Shown: piece after piece, positions 1 to 9,488 of the stretch | Position numbering within the stretch: position 1 is the stretch's first letter | How the letters are laid out: every line of letters starts with the position of its first letter | Assembly (NCBI GenBank): GCA_002686265.1 | Contig: NZBA01000005.1 | Span: forward strand, 4,888 to 68,887 | Direction: 5' to 3' | From: Planctomycetota bacterium | Lineage (GTDB): Bacteria; Planctomycetota; UBA1135; GCA-002686595 | DNA length: 64,000 bases | The notes under the pieces: generated by a model | The model's input: the letters and a program-made list of their open reading frames with translations, nothing else | Databases searched by the model: none | What the model was told of the DNA's origin: nothing | Program-made: the position numbers and the translations under genes

Positions 1-1042
1 CAACGGCGGAAGGAGCTGGGAAGCGGACGTCTTCATGGACGCCGTGAACGGCACACAGAACGACCCGATCCTCGAAGCCGCCACGGGCGGCATCGTCTAC
101 GCCGCGTGGCTCCACGGATACGTGCCCGGCGTCAAGATCGCGCACTCGACAGACCACGGGGTGAGCTGGTCGAATCCGGTGACCATCGTCGGACCCGGCG
201 CACCACCGTCCTGGTCCGACAAACCGGTCGTCGCATGCTCGAGCGACGGACGGGACGTCTATGTCGCCTTCAACGCCAGCGACAGCTACGTGTCCGCCTC
301 ACACGACTTCGGACAGAGCTTCGCGGCGCCGGTGCGAACCAACAACGACAACCGCTACTGGTTCCACACCGACGGGGCCGTCGGGCCCGGCGGCGAGGTC
401 TACTTCGGCGCCACCGACTACAGCCAGAACTACCAGGGCAACGCCCGCGTACGCCTGATCCAATCCGCCGACGGGGGCGCGAGCTGGAACACGGCACTGG
501 TGGACGTCTCCGCCGAGCTGCCGACCTGCAATTGGTCCCCCTCCTGCCCCTTCGGATTCCTCGGGCCCTCGATCGGTGTGGCCGTGGACGCCGCCGGGGT
601 GATCCTCGTCGCCTACAACGCCGGGAACACGCCGGGCGAGGAACAGATGGTCTACGCCCGCACCTCCGCCGACGGCGTCAACTGGAGCAGCCGCACGGCC
701 CTCTCCACCGCCGGCGCGGGCATCGACCACGCCTTCGGGGCCGTCGCCCCCGGCCCCGACCCGGGCGACTTCCGCGTCGTCTGGCAGGACGACCGCAACG
801 GCACCGATCGCTGGAACACCTGGTACCGACGCACGCGCGACGGCGGAGCGAGCTGGCTCGACGAGGTGCGCCTCTCCGAAATGGCGACCGGCGCGCCCTA
901 CAAGCACGCCAGCGGCTATCTCTTCCCCTACGGCGACTACCTGGAGCTGGACGTGGACGACATCGGCAAGACCCACGCGATCTGGGGCGAGGGCACGAAC
1001 TGGATCGGCCGGGGCGGAAGCTGGTTCACCCGCGGAGAATGA
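1..1042 (+). CDS. BNR/sialidase-like beta-propeller protein, 3' part
   Basis: The reading frame is open from base 2, so the gene starts upstream of the window; 346 residues are visible. The Met at base 35 is internal, because the residues before it (NGGRSWEADVF) continue the same fold. Asp-box (BNR) motifs recur: STDHGVSW, SADGGASW, TSADGVNW and TRDGGASW, plus a weaker SHDFGQSF. These mark the blade turns of six-bladed sialidase-type propellers. Such proteins are usually secreted or surface-attached and bind or cleave glycans, but Asp-boxes alone do not prove sialidase activity and the catalytic Arg triad cannot be judged from a fragment. The protein ends soon after the last repeat with no visible anchor. 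The next gene starts about 110 bases downstream and is unrelated. Confidence 0.75.
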   Translation, partial: NGGRSWEADVFMDAVNGTQNDPILEAATGGIVYAAWLHGYVPGVKIAHSTDHGVSWSNPVTIVGPGAPPSWSDKPVVACSSDGRDVYVAFNASDSYVSASHDFGQSFAAPVRTNNDNRYWFHTDGAVGPGGEVYFGATDYSQNYQGNARVRLIQSADGGASWNTALVDVSAELPTCNWSPSCPFGFLGPSIGVAVDAAGVILVAYNAGNTPGEEQMVYARTSADGVNWSSRTALSTAGAGIDHAFGAVAPGPDPGDFRVVWQDDRNGTDRWNTWYRRTRDGGASWLDEVRLSEMATGAPYKHASGYLFPYGDYLELDVDDIGKTHAIWGEGTNWIGRGGSWFTRGE

Positions 1043-1155
1043 GCCCGACGGTGCGCTGGCCCGACCGAAGGGAGAACCCGCGGCCGTCACGCACGCAGGG
1101 CGCGTGCTTGGATGACCGGCACGGCAAGCGACTTGGAGGAGAGCCGAGGCGCGCG

Positions 1156-2767
1156 ATGCAGCCCTTCGGCGGGACCCTGTGCGACCTCGCACGCACGGTG
1201 CCCGAGCCCGCCGCCCTCGGTGGCCCCCGGCGGCGAGCGGCTCGACCGCGGGGAGCTCGTGGGGCGCATCACAACCCTCCACGCCCGCCTGGCGGATGCC
1301 GGCGCCCGCGACGGGGAACCCGTCCTCGCCCTGGTGCCCGACGGACCGGGGACCGCCCTCTGCGCCCTCGCCTGCGCCTCGCGCTTCGCCTACCCACCGG
1401 TCAACCCGCGCACGCCCGAGAAGGAGCTGTCCGCCCTCCTCGAACACCTCGCGCCGTGCCTGATCCTCGTCAGCTGCGACGAGGTCGCGCCGGCGGCCCC
1501 CGGGCGGGCCCCCACCCTCGACGAAGCGCTCCGCGCACGACTCTCCGAACGCCTGGGCGTACCGGCCGTCCTCCTACGCATGACCGTGGCCACCTCGCAG
1601 ATCGCCGTCCAGCCCTTCGAGGGCTGCAAGACGGGAAGCTGCGGCAAGATCGTCGGACCGAGAGTGCGACTGATCGACGGCGATGGAGAGGACGTCGCCT
1701 GTGGAGAGATCGGCGAGGTCTGGATCGGCGGAGAGAACGTCGTCCGCGGCTACCACCGCGGAGAGAGCCTGGAGTCCTTCGCGGGCGAGTGGTTCCGGAC
1801 CGGGGACCTCGGGCGATTGGGCGGCGACGGGTTCCTGTTCCTCGTCGGACGCAGCAAGAACCAGATCAGCCGCGGCGGCGAGATGATCGAGCCGCGCGAG
1901 GTCGAAACCGCGCTCGAAGCCCACCGGGGCGTCCTCGAGGCGGCGGTCCTGGGCGTCGAGGACGAGCGCCTCGGCGAGGACCTCGCGGCCCTGGTCGTGC
2001 GCGAGGGCGACGGCGCCGAGGCGGGCGAGCTGAAGTCCCTCGTCCGCGACCGCCTCGTACTCCATAAGGTCCCGCGGCGCATCCGCTTCGTGGAGGCCCT
2101 GCCCCACAACGCGACGGGGAAGCTCGTGCGACCCGAGCTCCCGACCCTCTGGACGAGCCTGGAGGCTGAGCCGGAATCGTCCTCCGAACCCGCCGAGCTC
2201 GGCCCGCGCGCCCCGGCGCTGGAGGCGATCTCAAAGCGCCTCCTGGGCGTCGGTGAGCTCGATCTCGACACCGACTTCCTCGACCTCGGAGGCGGCTCGC
2301 TGCTCTTCGAGGAGATGCTGGCTCTGGTCCTGGAGGAGCTGGGCGTGACTCTCGACTCTCTCGACCTCGCCGGTGCGATCACCCTGCGCACCCTCGCCGC
2401 CGCCCTCAAGGGCGGCGACCCAGGCCCCTTCGTCGTCGCGCGCACGTCCCTCGCCGCCGGTGGCCCGCCGCTGTGGCTCTTCCCGCCGGCGGGGGGCCAT
2501 CTGACGACGATGGGGCGATTGGCCCAGCGCTTGGATTGGCCCGGACCGATCCTCGCCCTGGACGACTACCGAGCCGGACTCGGTTATCCCGGATCCGACC
2601 CTACGATGGGCTGGAGCGCCCACGCTACCCCCGACATCGAGGCCGCCGGGATCGCGGGCAACCACTTCACCATCTGGGACGACGAGAACCTCGACGCGAC
2701 GGCAGCGGTGGTCTCGGCCGGGATGCTCGCCTTCGTCGTCCAACGAGGAAGCGGAGCGGGGAGCTGA
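1156..2767 (+). pseudogene. Decayed adenylation-carrier-thioesterase protein
   Basis: This is a remnant of an acyl/aminoacyl-adenylating enzyme with a carrier and a thioesterase domain. The natural start is probably ATG 1156 (MQPFGGTLCDLARTVPEPAAL), after a GGAGGA at 1135. A one-base shift near the C-run at about 1225 then moves the frame to the one that runs to 2767. In that frame, early adenylation sequence is followed directly by the TSQIAVQPFEG region near core A5. The A3 P-loop (TSGTTG-like) and A4 are missing, about 200 residues. A7 (FRTGD), A8 (VGRSKNQISRGG) and the A10 Lys (NATGK) survive, as does the carrier Ser in DLGGGSL. The final thioesterase keeps its start (LFPPAGG) and a His region (GNHFT) but has lost the GxSxG nucleophile. 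The protein cannot be catalytically complete. An uninterrupted ORF from ATG 1112 (551 aa) also exists, so a short carrier-type product is possible. Confidence 0.7.
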
Positions 2768-2885
2768 GCGGCCGGGAGCGGTCGAGTGGCGCCTGTGGGA
2801 CCGAGCATCCGTGCCCCGGCCCGGCGCGTGCGCTAGGCTCACCCCGCCCGGCCGAGCGCGCGACGGCGGCCGGACCACGAACGGC

Positions 2886-4208
2886 ATGGGTGAGGTGATC
2901 GAACCAGATCAGGCCCGCACGGGCCGGGTGACCGCGGCACTCGGCCGCGCCCGGCCGGGGGTCCTGGGCCTCTATGCCATCGCCGCCGCTTTCACGACGT
3001 ACTTCTGCATGTACGCCTTCCGCAAGCCCTTCGCGGCGGCGGAGTACGAGGGGCTGAAGCTCTGGGGGACGGCGTTCGACGCCAAGACCGCCTACGTCAT
3101 CGCTCAGATCGTCGGCTACACGATCTCGAAGTTCGTGGGCATGAAGGTCTGCTCGGAGATCGGGCGTCGAGGCCGGGCACGGCTGCTCGTCGGCCTGATC
3201 CTGGTCGCCTGGGGGGCGCTGCTCTTGTTCGCAGTGCTGCCCCCCTCGCTCAAGGTCTTCGCAATCTTCCTCAACGGCCTGCCCCTGGGGATGGTGTGGG
3301 GCACCGTTGTCCTGCACCTCGAAGGCCGGCGCACTTCGGAGTTCATGCTCGCCGGGCTGTCGTGCTCCTACATCATCGCCAGCGGCATGGTGAAGGACGT
3401 CGGGCGCTGGCTGATGAGCGCCCACGGCGTGGGAGACTACTGGATGCCGGTCACCATGGGCGCCCTCTTCTTCCCGGCCTTCGTCGTCGGCGTCATCCTC
3501 CTGGCGCAGATCCCGCAGCCGAGCGAGGCGGACATGAAGGAACGCTCCAAGCGCGTGCGGATGTACGCCGGCGATCGCTGGTCGTTCCTGCGCGAGTTCT
3601 TCCTCGGGATGCTGCTACTCAGCGGTATGTACTTCTTCCTGACCGCCTACCGCGACTACCGCGACAACTACGGCGTTGAGATCCTCCGCGAGCTGGGCCT
3701 CGGCGACCGCGCCGGGATCTTCACCCAGACCGAGGTGCCGATCGCTTTTGGCGTGATGGTTGCGCTGTCGTTGCTCTCGCTGGTACGAGACAACCGCATG
3801 GGGCTGGTATTGGCCTTTGCCATCATGACCGCGGGGACGCTCTTGATGGGCGCCTCCACCTGGCTCCTCGAGCGCGGCTCCATCGGCGGCGTGCAGTGGA
3901 TGACGCTCGTCGGCCTGGGCGCCTACCTGGCCTACGTGCCCTTCGGTTCGGTGCTCTTCGACCGCTTGCTGGCCTACACGCGCTTCGCCGGCACCGCCGT
4001 CTTCGCCATCTACCTGACCGACGCCGTCGGCTACACCGGTTCGGTCGGCCTGCAGGTCTACAAGGACTTCTTCCAGGCGTCGTCGACGCGCCTGGAGTTC
4101 TTCTCGGCGCTCTCCTACTTCATGAGCGCCGCGGGAGCCCTGTCCCTGATCGTGAGCTTGGTCTATTTTCTGCGCCGCGGCGGCGAGGGCGACCAGAGCG
4201 GCCGGTGA
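2886..4208 (+). CDS. DUF5690-family MFS-like membrane transporter
   Basis: A 440-residue polytopic membrane protein with about 12 hydrophobic segments. The opening segment reads AAFTTYFCMYAFRKPFAAAE, the hallmark I associate with DUF5690, an MFS-like family distantly related to organophosphate antiporters. A basic cytoplasmic loop (KERSKRVRMYAGDRW) separates the two halves, as in MFS proteins. The substrate is unknown. I chose ATG 2886 (MGEVIEPDQ); the frame is open further upstream to 2811, but that extension is Arg/Pro-rich and looks non-coding. The stop lies 10 bases from the end of the convergent PqaA-like gene. Confidence 0.75.
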   Translation: MGEVIEPDQARTGRVTAALGRARPGVLGLYAIAAAFTTYFCMYAFRKPFAAAEYEGLKLWGTAFDAKTAYVIAQIVGYTISKFVGMKVCSEIGRRGRARLLVGLILVAWGALLLFAVLPPSLKVFAIFLNGLPLGMVWGTVVLHLEGRRTSEFMLAGLSCSYIIASGMVKDVGRWLMSAHGVGDYWMPVTMGALFFPAFVVGVILLAQIPQPSEADMKERSKRVRMYAGDRWSFLREFFLGMLLLSGMYFFLTAYRDYRDNYGVEILRELGLGDRAGIFTQTEVPIAFGVMVALSLLSLVRDNRMGLVLAFAIMTAGTLLMGASTWLLERGSIGGVQWMTLVGLGAYLAYVPFGSVLFDRLLAYTRFAGTAVFAIYLTDAVGYTGSVGLQVYKDFFQASSTRLEFFSALSYFMSAAGALSLIVSLVYFLRRGGEGDQSGR

Positions 4209-4217
4209 GCCGGAGGG

Positions 4218-5570
4218 TCAGCCCCCGGGACTCTCGGCCTTTGGTAGCTCGTGGGGGTAGGTGTCGGGGACGACCTGGATTTCCGTGCTCAGGCGGTACT
4301 TGCCGCGCTCCTCGTCCTCGAAAGTCACCTCGACGTACCAGGCCGTCCAGCCCTCGCCCGGTGCGTCGACCCGTGCCCGCGTCTTGCGCTTGCCCTTCAG
4401 ATCGCTCGCGGTCCACTTCGCCTTGCGGAAGTCGCGGTCGGGCGAGGTGGCCTGCCAGAGCTTCGCCTTGCCCCCCTCCGGCCAGCGCACCGTGAGCGCC
4501 CCGTCCTTGCCGGTCTTCCAGTTGAGGTTCGGCAGAACTTCGTCCGCCATCGAAGCGCGGAAGAAGGCTGTCACCGTCGGCAGGACCCCCAGGCCCAGGC
4601 CGTGGCCGGCATTGGGCAGGTAGAACAGGTTCTTGGGGCCGGGGAGCTCGTCGAAGTAGAGGCTGGAGGCGTTGACGGTCCAGAACGGATCGTTCGTTCC
4701 CAAGAGGACGAGCTTGGGCATCGTGAAAGACGAGCGATAGGTGAAGGGATCGACGAAGCTGGTGAGGACGCGGCCGTCCTCCGACGCCATCCGTTCCTGG
4801 ATGCGCAGTTTGGTGTAGGGCTCGATCTGCTCGCTGAACCCGCCGTAGGTCCGCTGCTGCCGCTCCATCTGCGGCTGGATGTTCAACACGTCGATCACCA
4901 TCGGCGCGATGGCGCTCACGCGCTCGTCCACCGCCGCAGTCAGCCATGTCGTCCAGCCGCGCTTCGAAGCGCCGCTGACGATGAACTCGCTGATCTCCCT
5001 GCCCCAGCGCTGTGACGCGATCTGCTGCACCGCGTCCATCGCGCGGACCGCGCTCTCGACCATCGGGGCGAGCAGAGGCCAGTCATCGCCCTCACCGAGC
5101 AGGTACTTGTCGAAGGTGTACGCGATCAGGTCGTCCTCGTAGAGCCCGTCGAAGAGCGGTTGGTTGGGCACCTGCTGCAGGACGGCGAGCGTGGCGCCAC
5201 TCTGCTCGGCGAGCATCGAGAGCATCACCGCCTCCGAGGATCCCGTCTGCGGGTACTCGTCGCGGTTGGACCCGCCCGTGATGAACAGGATCACCTTGTC
5301 GGGGTGCTCAACCTTGCTCGGAGCGAGGATCGAGAGCCAGTGCCACCACTCCATCTCCTGCCAGGTCTGGGACGTCAGGCGCGCCACCGTGGCCTTGCAG
5401 GAGCCGACCGTGTCCTCCGCCAGGACCTCGTAGCCGAAATTCGCGTCGGCCTCGCGCACCATCTCCTTCAGGCCCCCGCCGGGCTCCTCCTGGCCGCAGA
5501 CGGCGATCGAGGTGAAGGTGGCGAGTACGGAAGGAAGCAGGACGGCGCGCGTGCGGTTCGGTCGGATCAT
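4218..5570 (-). CDS. PqaA-type (PhoPQ-activated pathogenicity-related) secreted hydrolase
   Basis: A 450-residue exported alpha/beta-hydrolase-fold protein. Residues 1-25 form a signal sequence. Family landmarks follow in order: WWHWLSILAP, ILFITGGSNRD, QVPNQPLF, then FIVSGASKRGWTTW with the presumed nucleophile Ser202. Next come a VIDVLN segment and the late region LVLLGTNDPFWTVNAS with the acid and a His in NAGHGLG. This pattern matches the PhoPQ-activated pathogenicity-related family (PF10142), which is common in planctomycetes. The name comes from Salmonella PqaA, and the natural substrate is unknown. A beta-sandwich-like tail of about 120 residues follows the hydrolase core. It is monocistronic and convergent with the DUF5690 gene. 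Confidence 0.85.
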   Translation of the reverse strand: MIRPNRTRAVLLPSVLATFTSIAVCGQEEPGGGLKEMVREADANFGYEVLAEDTVGSCKATVARLTSQTWQEMEWWHWLSILAPSKVEHPDKVILFITGGSNRDEYPQTGSSEAVMLSMLAEQSGATLAVLQQVPNQPLFDGLYEDDLIAYTFDKYLLGEGDDWPLLAPMVESAVRAMDAVQQIASQRWGREISEFIVSGASKRGWTTWLTAAVDERVSAIAPMVIDVLNIQPQMERQQRTYGGFSEQIEPYTKLRIQERMASEDGRVLTSFVDPFTYRSSFTMPKLVLLGTNDPFWTVNASSLYFDELPGPKNLFYLPNAGHGLGLGVLPTVTAFFRASMADEVLPNLNWKTGKDGALTVRWPEGGKAKLWQATSPDRDFRKAKWTASDLKGKRKTRARVDAPGEGWTAWYVEVTFEDEERGKYRLSTEIQVVPDTYPHELPKAESPGG

Positions 5571-5960
5571 GGCGGTTTGGTAGAGGCTCGGCGTGGGGAG
5601 TGGAACTGCGGAAGCCCGTAATCCGGCATACGATGGCCGAACGCCGGGCGTTTCGGTAGCCCCGACCTTCTTCTCCGCCCAGCGGAGGCGGGGCAGGCAC
5701 CCGGTCTAGCAGCCCGCAAGGCTCTCCTCGTCGAGCAGCTCGGTCTGGGGACCCCGCGTACAACGCCCGCCCGTCCAGGAGGCGCCTGGCGAGCTGCTCG
5801 GGGGCCGAGTCCAGAGCCGCCGCCGGGCGCCGCGCGCTTCCCCCTCGCCGGAGGACCGCGTCGCGAGGATCCACCGGGTTGACTTCGCGTGGCGGCGTGT
5901 GGACCCTCGTTCCTCCCATGCGCACCCGAACGGACCCGCACGGTGCGCCGCCCGACCGCC
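5571..5960. other. Divergent intergenic region
   Basis: About 390 bases lie between the PqaA-like gene (minus) and the membrane-protein gene (plus). ORFs here are Arg-rich shadows. The region must carry both promoters, but no convincing -35/-10 pair or RNA gene is visible. Confidence 0.4.
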
Positions 5961-6812
5961 ATGACTGAGAAGACCCCGAGCACCGATCGCTTCTGTGACT
6001 TCGCTGTATCCGAGCAGCGGCTGCCGCCCTTCTCGTTCCAAGCCGCCTTCTCCGTGGCGTGGCGCGTGCTCGGACAGCACTACTGGCTGCTCGTCGGCGC
6101 GGGGATCGCCTATCTGGGCGTCGGCAATCTCGCCGACCTGTTCGGGGTGCTCCTGGGGAGGTTCGTCTGGGAGGGGTACCTGATCGAGCCGTTCGAAAAC
6201 GGGCGGCTCGAGGTCACCTCGACCTCACTGCTGAATCTCCTCTCCTCCCTGTTTCTCATGCCGGCGCTCCAAGCCGGTTTCCTGTACCTGGGCCTGCTGG
6301 CCGTTCGCTGTCAGGCGCCCGGATTCAGCAAGCTGCTCCGAGGCTTCGGGAGCTACTGGGTGCTCGTGCGCGTCAACCTCCTGCGGCTGCTCATCCTTGC
6401 CATTCCGGGGGTGCTGCTCGCGGCCGGGTTGGGTGTGGGCTACCTGATCGGTTCACCGGCGGGCGATCCATCCCAGGGCGGGACGACCGCCTTGTTCCTG
6501 GTAGGGCCACCGGCACTGATCTTGTGGATCTACCTCTACGCCCGTCTCTCCTTCGCCGCCCTGCTCATCATCGACCCTTTGAGCCACGTCTCCAGCGCGC
6601 GCGCCGCCCTGCGTGCGAGCGCGAGCGTGACCCGGCCCGTCGCCTGGCGTCTGGCCGCAGTGCTCTGCGCCGTGCCGGTGCTGGTCCTGCTCTCCTTCGC
6701 CTGCTTTTTCCTACCGGCCTTCCTGCTGGGCGTCCCGCTCTCCTGTGTCGTGCTCCCCGCGACCTACGAGATGGTCCGCAGCCAGATCCGCGCTGCGGAG
6801 GCGGAGGCGTGA
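5961..6812 (+). CDS. Polytopic membrane protein coupled to a Ser/Thr kinase
   Basis: A 283-residue integral membrane protein with about six hydrophobic segments. It starts with a short polar cytoplasmic tail and ends with FFLPAFLLGVPLSCVVLPATYEMVRSQ. The arrangement, including the ARAALRASASVTRPVAWRL loop, resembles the broad DUF975/GPDPase-membrane-domain type. I do not recognise a precise family and no catalytic motif is evident. ATG 5961 (MTEKTPSTDRF) is preferred; the frame continues upstream to 5889 through non-conserved-looking sequence. Its stop overlaps the kinase start (TGATG at 6810-6814), so the two are translationally coupled and the protein may be a partner or substrate of the kinase. 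Confidence 0.65.
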   Translation: MTEKTPSTDRFCDFAVSEQRLPPFSFQAAFSVAWRVLGQHYWLLVGAGIAYLGVGNLADLFGVLLGRFVWEGYLIEPFENGRLEVTSTSLLNLLSSLFLMPALQAGFLYLGLLAVRCQAPGFSKLLRGFGSYWVLVRVNLLRLLILAIPGVLLAAGLGVGYLIGSPAGDPSQGGTTALFLVGPPALILWIYLYARLSFAALLIIDPLSHVSSARAALRASASVTRPVAWRLAAVLCAVPVLVLLSFACFFLPAFLLGVPLSCVVLPATYEMVRSQIRAAEAEA

Positions 6813-8200
6813 TGGAGCGGAAGTCCCTTCCCGGCGACGGTGAGTTCCGCACCGGCCAGGCTATTGACGAGTTCACCCTCGTGAAGGAGATCGGCCGTGG
6901 CGGGATGGGCGGGGTTTGGGAGGCCGAACAGGGTTCCCTCCAGCGCCGAGTCGCCCTCAAGCTCCTGCGGGGTCGGGGGGCCGATGACCGGAAGTGGATC
7001 TGCCGCTTCGAGCGCGAGGCGCAGGCCTGCGGCCGCCTCGATCACCCCGGAATCGTGCGCATCCACGCCTCGGGTGAGGCGGACGGGATCCACTACATGG
7101 CCCTCGAGCTCGTCGGCGGCGGCTTCACACTCGCCGACTCCCTCGCGGAGCTCGCCAAGGACCCGCGCCTCCCCGCCGACTACTACCGCGGGGCGGCAGG
7201 CCTGTTCGCCAAGATCGCCGACGCCCTCGAGCACGCCCACCGACTGCGCGTCCTGCACCGTGACGTGAAGCCGTCCAACATCCTGATCGACGAGGACGAC
7301 GAGCCGCACGTCTCCGACTTCGGGCTCGCGCGCATCGAGGGCGGCCTGGAACTCTCGCGCACCGGGGAGTTCACGGGCACTCCGTTCTACATGAGCCCGG
7401 AGCAGGCGGCCGCACGTCGCATGGGCCTCGATCACCGCACGGACATCTTCTCGCTCGGCGCCACTTTCTACGAGGCGCTGACCCTCGCCCGCCCGTTCGC
7501 AGGCGAGACGAGCCTGGAGGTGTTCCACCGGATCCTGACCGTCGATCCACGCGATCCGAGTGAAGTCCGGGCCGGCGTGCCGAGAGACCTGGCCCTCATC
7601 TGCCAGAAGGCCCTGGAGAAGGACCCCGACCGCCGCTACCGGACGATGGACGATCTGGCCGCGGACCTGCGCCGGTTCTTGGCGGACGAGCCGATCCACG
7701 CCCGCCCGCCGGGGCTGGTCGTGAAGCTCTCGAAGTGGGGGCGCCGCCACCCGCGGCTATCGACCGGCTTGGGGGTGGCGACGCTCACCGTCCTGGCGAC
7801 CCTGGCCGTCATCGGGCGCCTGGAGACCGCGGCGGCCTTCGTTCCCGACGCCCAGGCGGGGTCTGCGGATCAGAGAGGCGGGCTGCTCGGCGCTCTCATC
7901 GAGCTGGGCGAGGAGCGTCGCAACGAAGCGGAGCAACGCACGCTGACTCAGAGAGCCCGCGCGCTCTTCGCGGCAGGGGAGTACGAACAGGCCCGCTCGG
8001 TCTTCGACGGCATCGATCCCGAGTACGCCCGCGCCCACGCCGACACGGTCCTGCCCGAGTTCGCCGCTTGCCTGTGGCACACCTCCGAGCGTGCAGCGGC
8101 CCGCGAGCTGCTCGACCAGGCGCGGCGCTGGATCGAGGAGCTCCCCGAGGCCGATCGCACCGTGCTGGAGGCGACCGAGCGCCTGCTGGCGGGCGAGTAG
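6812..8200 (+). CDS. Membrane-anchored Ser/Thr protein kinase (PknB type)
   Basis: A 462-residue eukaryotic-like protein kinase. Visible motifs are the Gly-rich loop IGRGGMG (27-33), the ATP-anchoring Lys50 (VALK), HRDVKPSN (149-156), DFG (169-171), an activation segment ending GTPFYMSPEQ, and DIFSLG. All catalytic residues are present, so the kinase should be active. A single transmembrane segment follows at about 316-336. After it come about 120 helical residues resembling TPR repeats (ALFAAGEYEQARSVFDG), expected outside the membrane. Start ATG 6812 overlaps the stop of the upstream membrane protein. This layout is common for planctomycete STPKs. Confidence 0.92.
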   Translation: MERKSLPGDGEFRTGQAIDEFTLVKEIGRGGMGGVWEAEQGSLQRRVALKLLRGRGADDRKWICRFEREAQACGRLDHPGIVRIHASGEADGIHYMALELVGGGFTLADSLAELAKDPRLPADYYRGAAGLFAKIADALEHAHRLRVLHRDVKPSNILIDEDDEPHVSDFGLARIEGGLELSRTGEFTGTPFYMSPEQAAARRMGLDHRTDIFSLGATFYEALTLARPFAGETSLEVFHRILTVDPRDPSEVRAGVPRDLALICQKALEKDPDRRYRTMDDLAADLRRFLADEPIHARPPGLVVKLSKWGRRHPRLSTGLGVATLTVLATLAVIGRLETAAAFVPDAQAGSADQRGGLLGALIELGEERRNEAEQRTLTQRARALFAAGEYEQARSVFDGIDPEYARAHADTVLPEFAACLWHTSERAAARELLDQARRWIEELPEADRTVLEATERLLAGE

Positions 8201-8449
8201 CCCGCCGCGACTCGGGAGGGCCTCGCACGCTCCCCTGGACCGCCGCAGCCGCGTGCGCCGGCTCGGAAGGACCGCTCAGCGCTCCCTTGCAGCTCATCGC
8301 GGGGAACGCGTGCTAGGATGGCGACCGGATCCCCAGGTCCTGGAAACGAGCTTCCATTTCGACTCCCGCGCTCCGCGGCGCGCAGCGGACCACCCTCGGG
8401 TGTGGGCTGCACCCCGTGCTCGCGGGAGCGCAGAGGGAAAGGTCCGTCA

Positions 8450-8878
8450 ATGATCCTGGTCCGTCACATCATCGAAGGCCGACCGCCGGCGTTCGTCCTC
8501 GCGGCCGACGCGAGTGCCGCGGAGGCGGCGCTCTTCCTGGAGAAACACCGCATCGGTGGAGCCCCCGTGGTGGCGGGGCGGGAGCTCGTCGGCTTCTGCT
8601 CCGAGCGCGACATCGTGTTCCACGTCGTCGCTGCCGGCCGAGACCCCGTGGAGGTCCGCGTCTCGCAGATCATGAGCACGGACGTCATCACGGCCACTCC
8701 AGACGACAAGATCAGCGAGTGCGAGGATCGCATGCGGGAGCGACACGTTCGGCACATGCCCGTCCTCGCGGGCGGGGAAGTCATCGCTTGCGTGTCCCTG
8801 CGCGACTTCCTTCAGGCGGAGCTGCGCAAGTCCCAGTCCGAGGTCCGCAGCCTCGAGGGGTTCATTCGGGGTGCGTGA
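8450..8878 (+). CDS. Tandem CBS-domain protein
   Basis: A 142-residue protein made of two CBS motifs. The first runs through AAEAALFLEKHRIGGAPVV and ELVGFCSERDIV; the second follows VSQIMSTDVITATPDDKISECEDRMRERHVRHMPVL and ends VSLRDFL. CBS pairs bind adenosine nucleotides and act as energy sensors. No effector domain is attached, so the partner is unknown. I use ATG 8450 (MILVRHIIEG), after a purine-rich GAGGGAAAGG, rather than the open Pro/Arg-rich extension to 8318. Its last 17 bases overlap the 3' end of nuoI on the other strand. Confidence 0.88.
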   Translation: MILVRHIIEGRPPAFVLAADASAAEAALFLEKHRIGGAPVVAGRELVGFCSERDIVFHVVAAGRDPVEVRVSQIMSTDVITATPDDKISECEDRMRERHVRHMPVLAGGEVIACVSLRDFLQAELRKSQSEVRSLEGFIRGA

Positions 8879-9488
8879 GCGCCGCGAGGGTCTCCTCCCA
8901 GCTCCCGCGTAGCTCCCCGCCGTGCACGCCGCACTGGTGGGGGAAGTCGAGCCCGCAGGCCGCGACGGGCTTGCGCAGCTCGGGGTTCATCAGCTCGTGG
9001 AGGTCGAGCTTCATCGCCTCCCGAGAGGTCGCCGCGATGTCGAGGATCCCCGTGTCCATGCGGATCGCGTCCTCGGGGCAGACCTCGACGCAGTAGCCGC
9101 AGTAGACGCAGACACCGAGGTTGATGTCGAAGCGCACGGGGAACTTCTCGACGTCGGGGTCGGGGTGCTCGGCGGGGACGATCGTGATGCACTTGGCCGG
9201 ACAGACCGTCTCGCACAGCATGCAACCGACGCAGCGCGGCGCGCCGTTCCCGCGCACCATCAGGCGATGGCGCGTGCGTAGGCGCGAGAACAGAGGCCGC
9301 AGCTCCTCGGGGTACTGGTAGGTCACTCCGGCGCGCACGTCGGTCTTGCGCCCGAAGCGATGAGCGATGTGCAGGAAGAGGTTCCTGAAGAAGTGCCGGA
9401 ACGTGATCCTCAGGCCGCAGAGGATCTGCGGGATGTAGAGCTTCTCCCAGAAGGTCAGCTGGGGCCGCTGCACGACCTTGACGGCCAT
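8862..9488 (-). CDS. nuoI: NADH-quinone oxidoreductase subunit I (two 4Fe-4S)
   Basis: A 208-residue peripheral-arm subunit of complex I that carries clusters N6a and N6b and passes electrons from NuoG to NuoB. Two full ferredoxin motifs are visible: CVGCMLCETVCP and CVYCGYCVEVCPEDAI. The N-terminal amphipathic region (LTFWEKLYIPQILCGLRITFRHFF) is typical. A tail of about 50 residues after the second motif contains extra Cys and His residues. It is the last gene of the operon, and its ATG overlaps the stop of nuoH (TGATG). Confidence 0.96.
   Translation of the reverse strand: MAVKVVQRPQLTFWEKLYIPQILCGLRITFRHFFRNLFLHIAHRFGRKTDVRAGVTYQYPEELRPLFSRLRTRHRLMVRGNGAPRCVGCMLCETVCPAKCITIVPAEHPDPDVEKFPVRFDINLGVCVYCGYCVEVCPEDAIRMDTGILDIAATSREAMKLDLHELMNPELRKPVAACGLDFPHQCGVHGGELRGSWEETLAALTHPE

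Noticed and set aside
106-2067. 653-codon frame overlapping the BNR protein and the adenylation remnant
   Set aside because: Almost entirely Arg-rich shadow sequence. Only its short stretch from ATG 1156 to about 1225 looks coded, and that is used as evidence for the frameshift.
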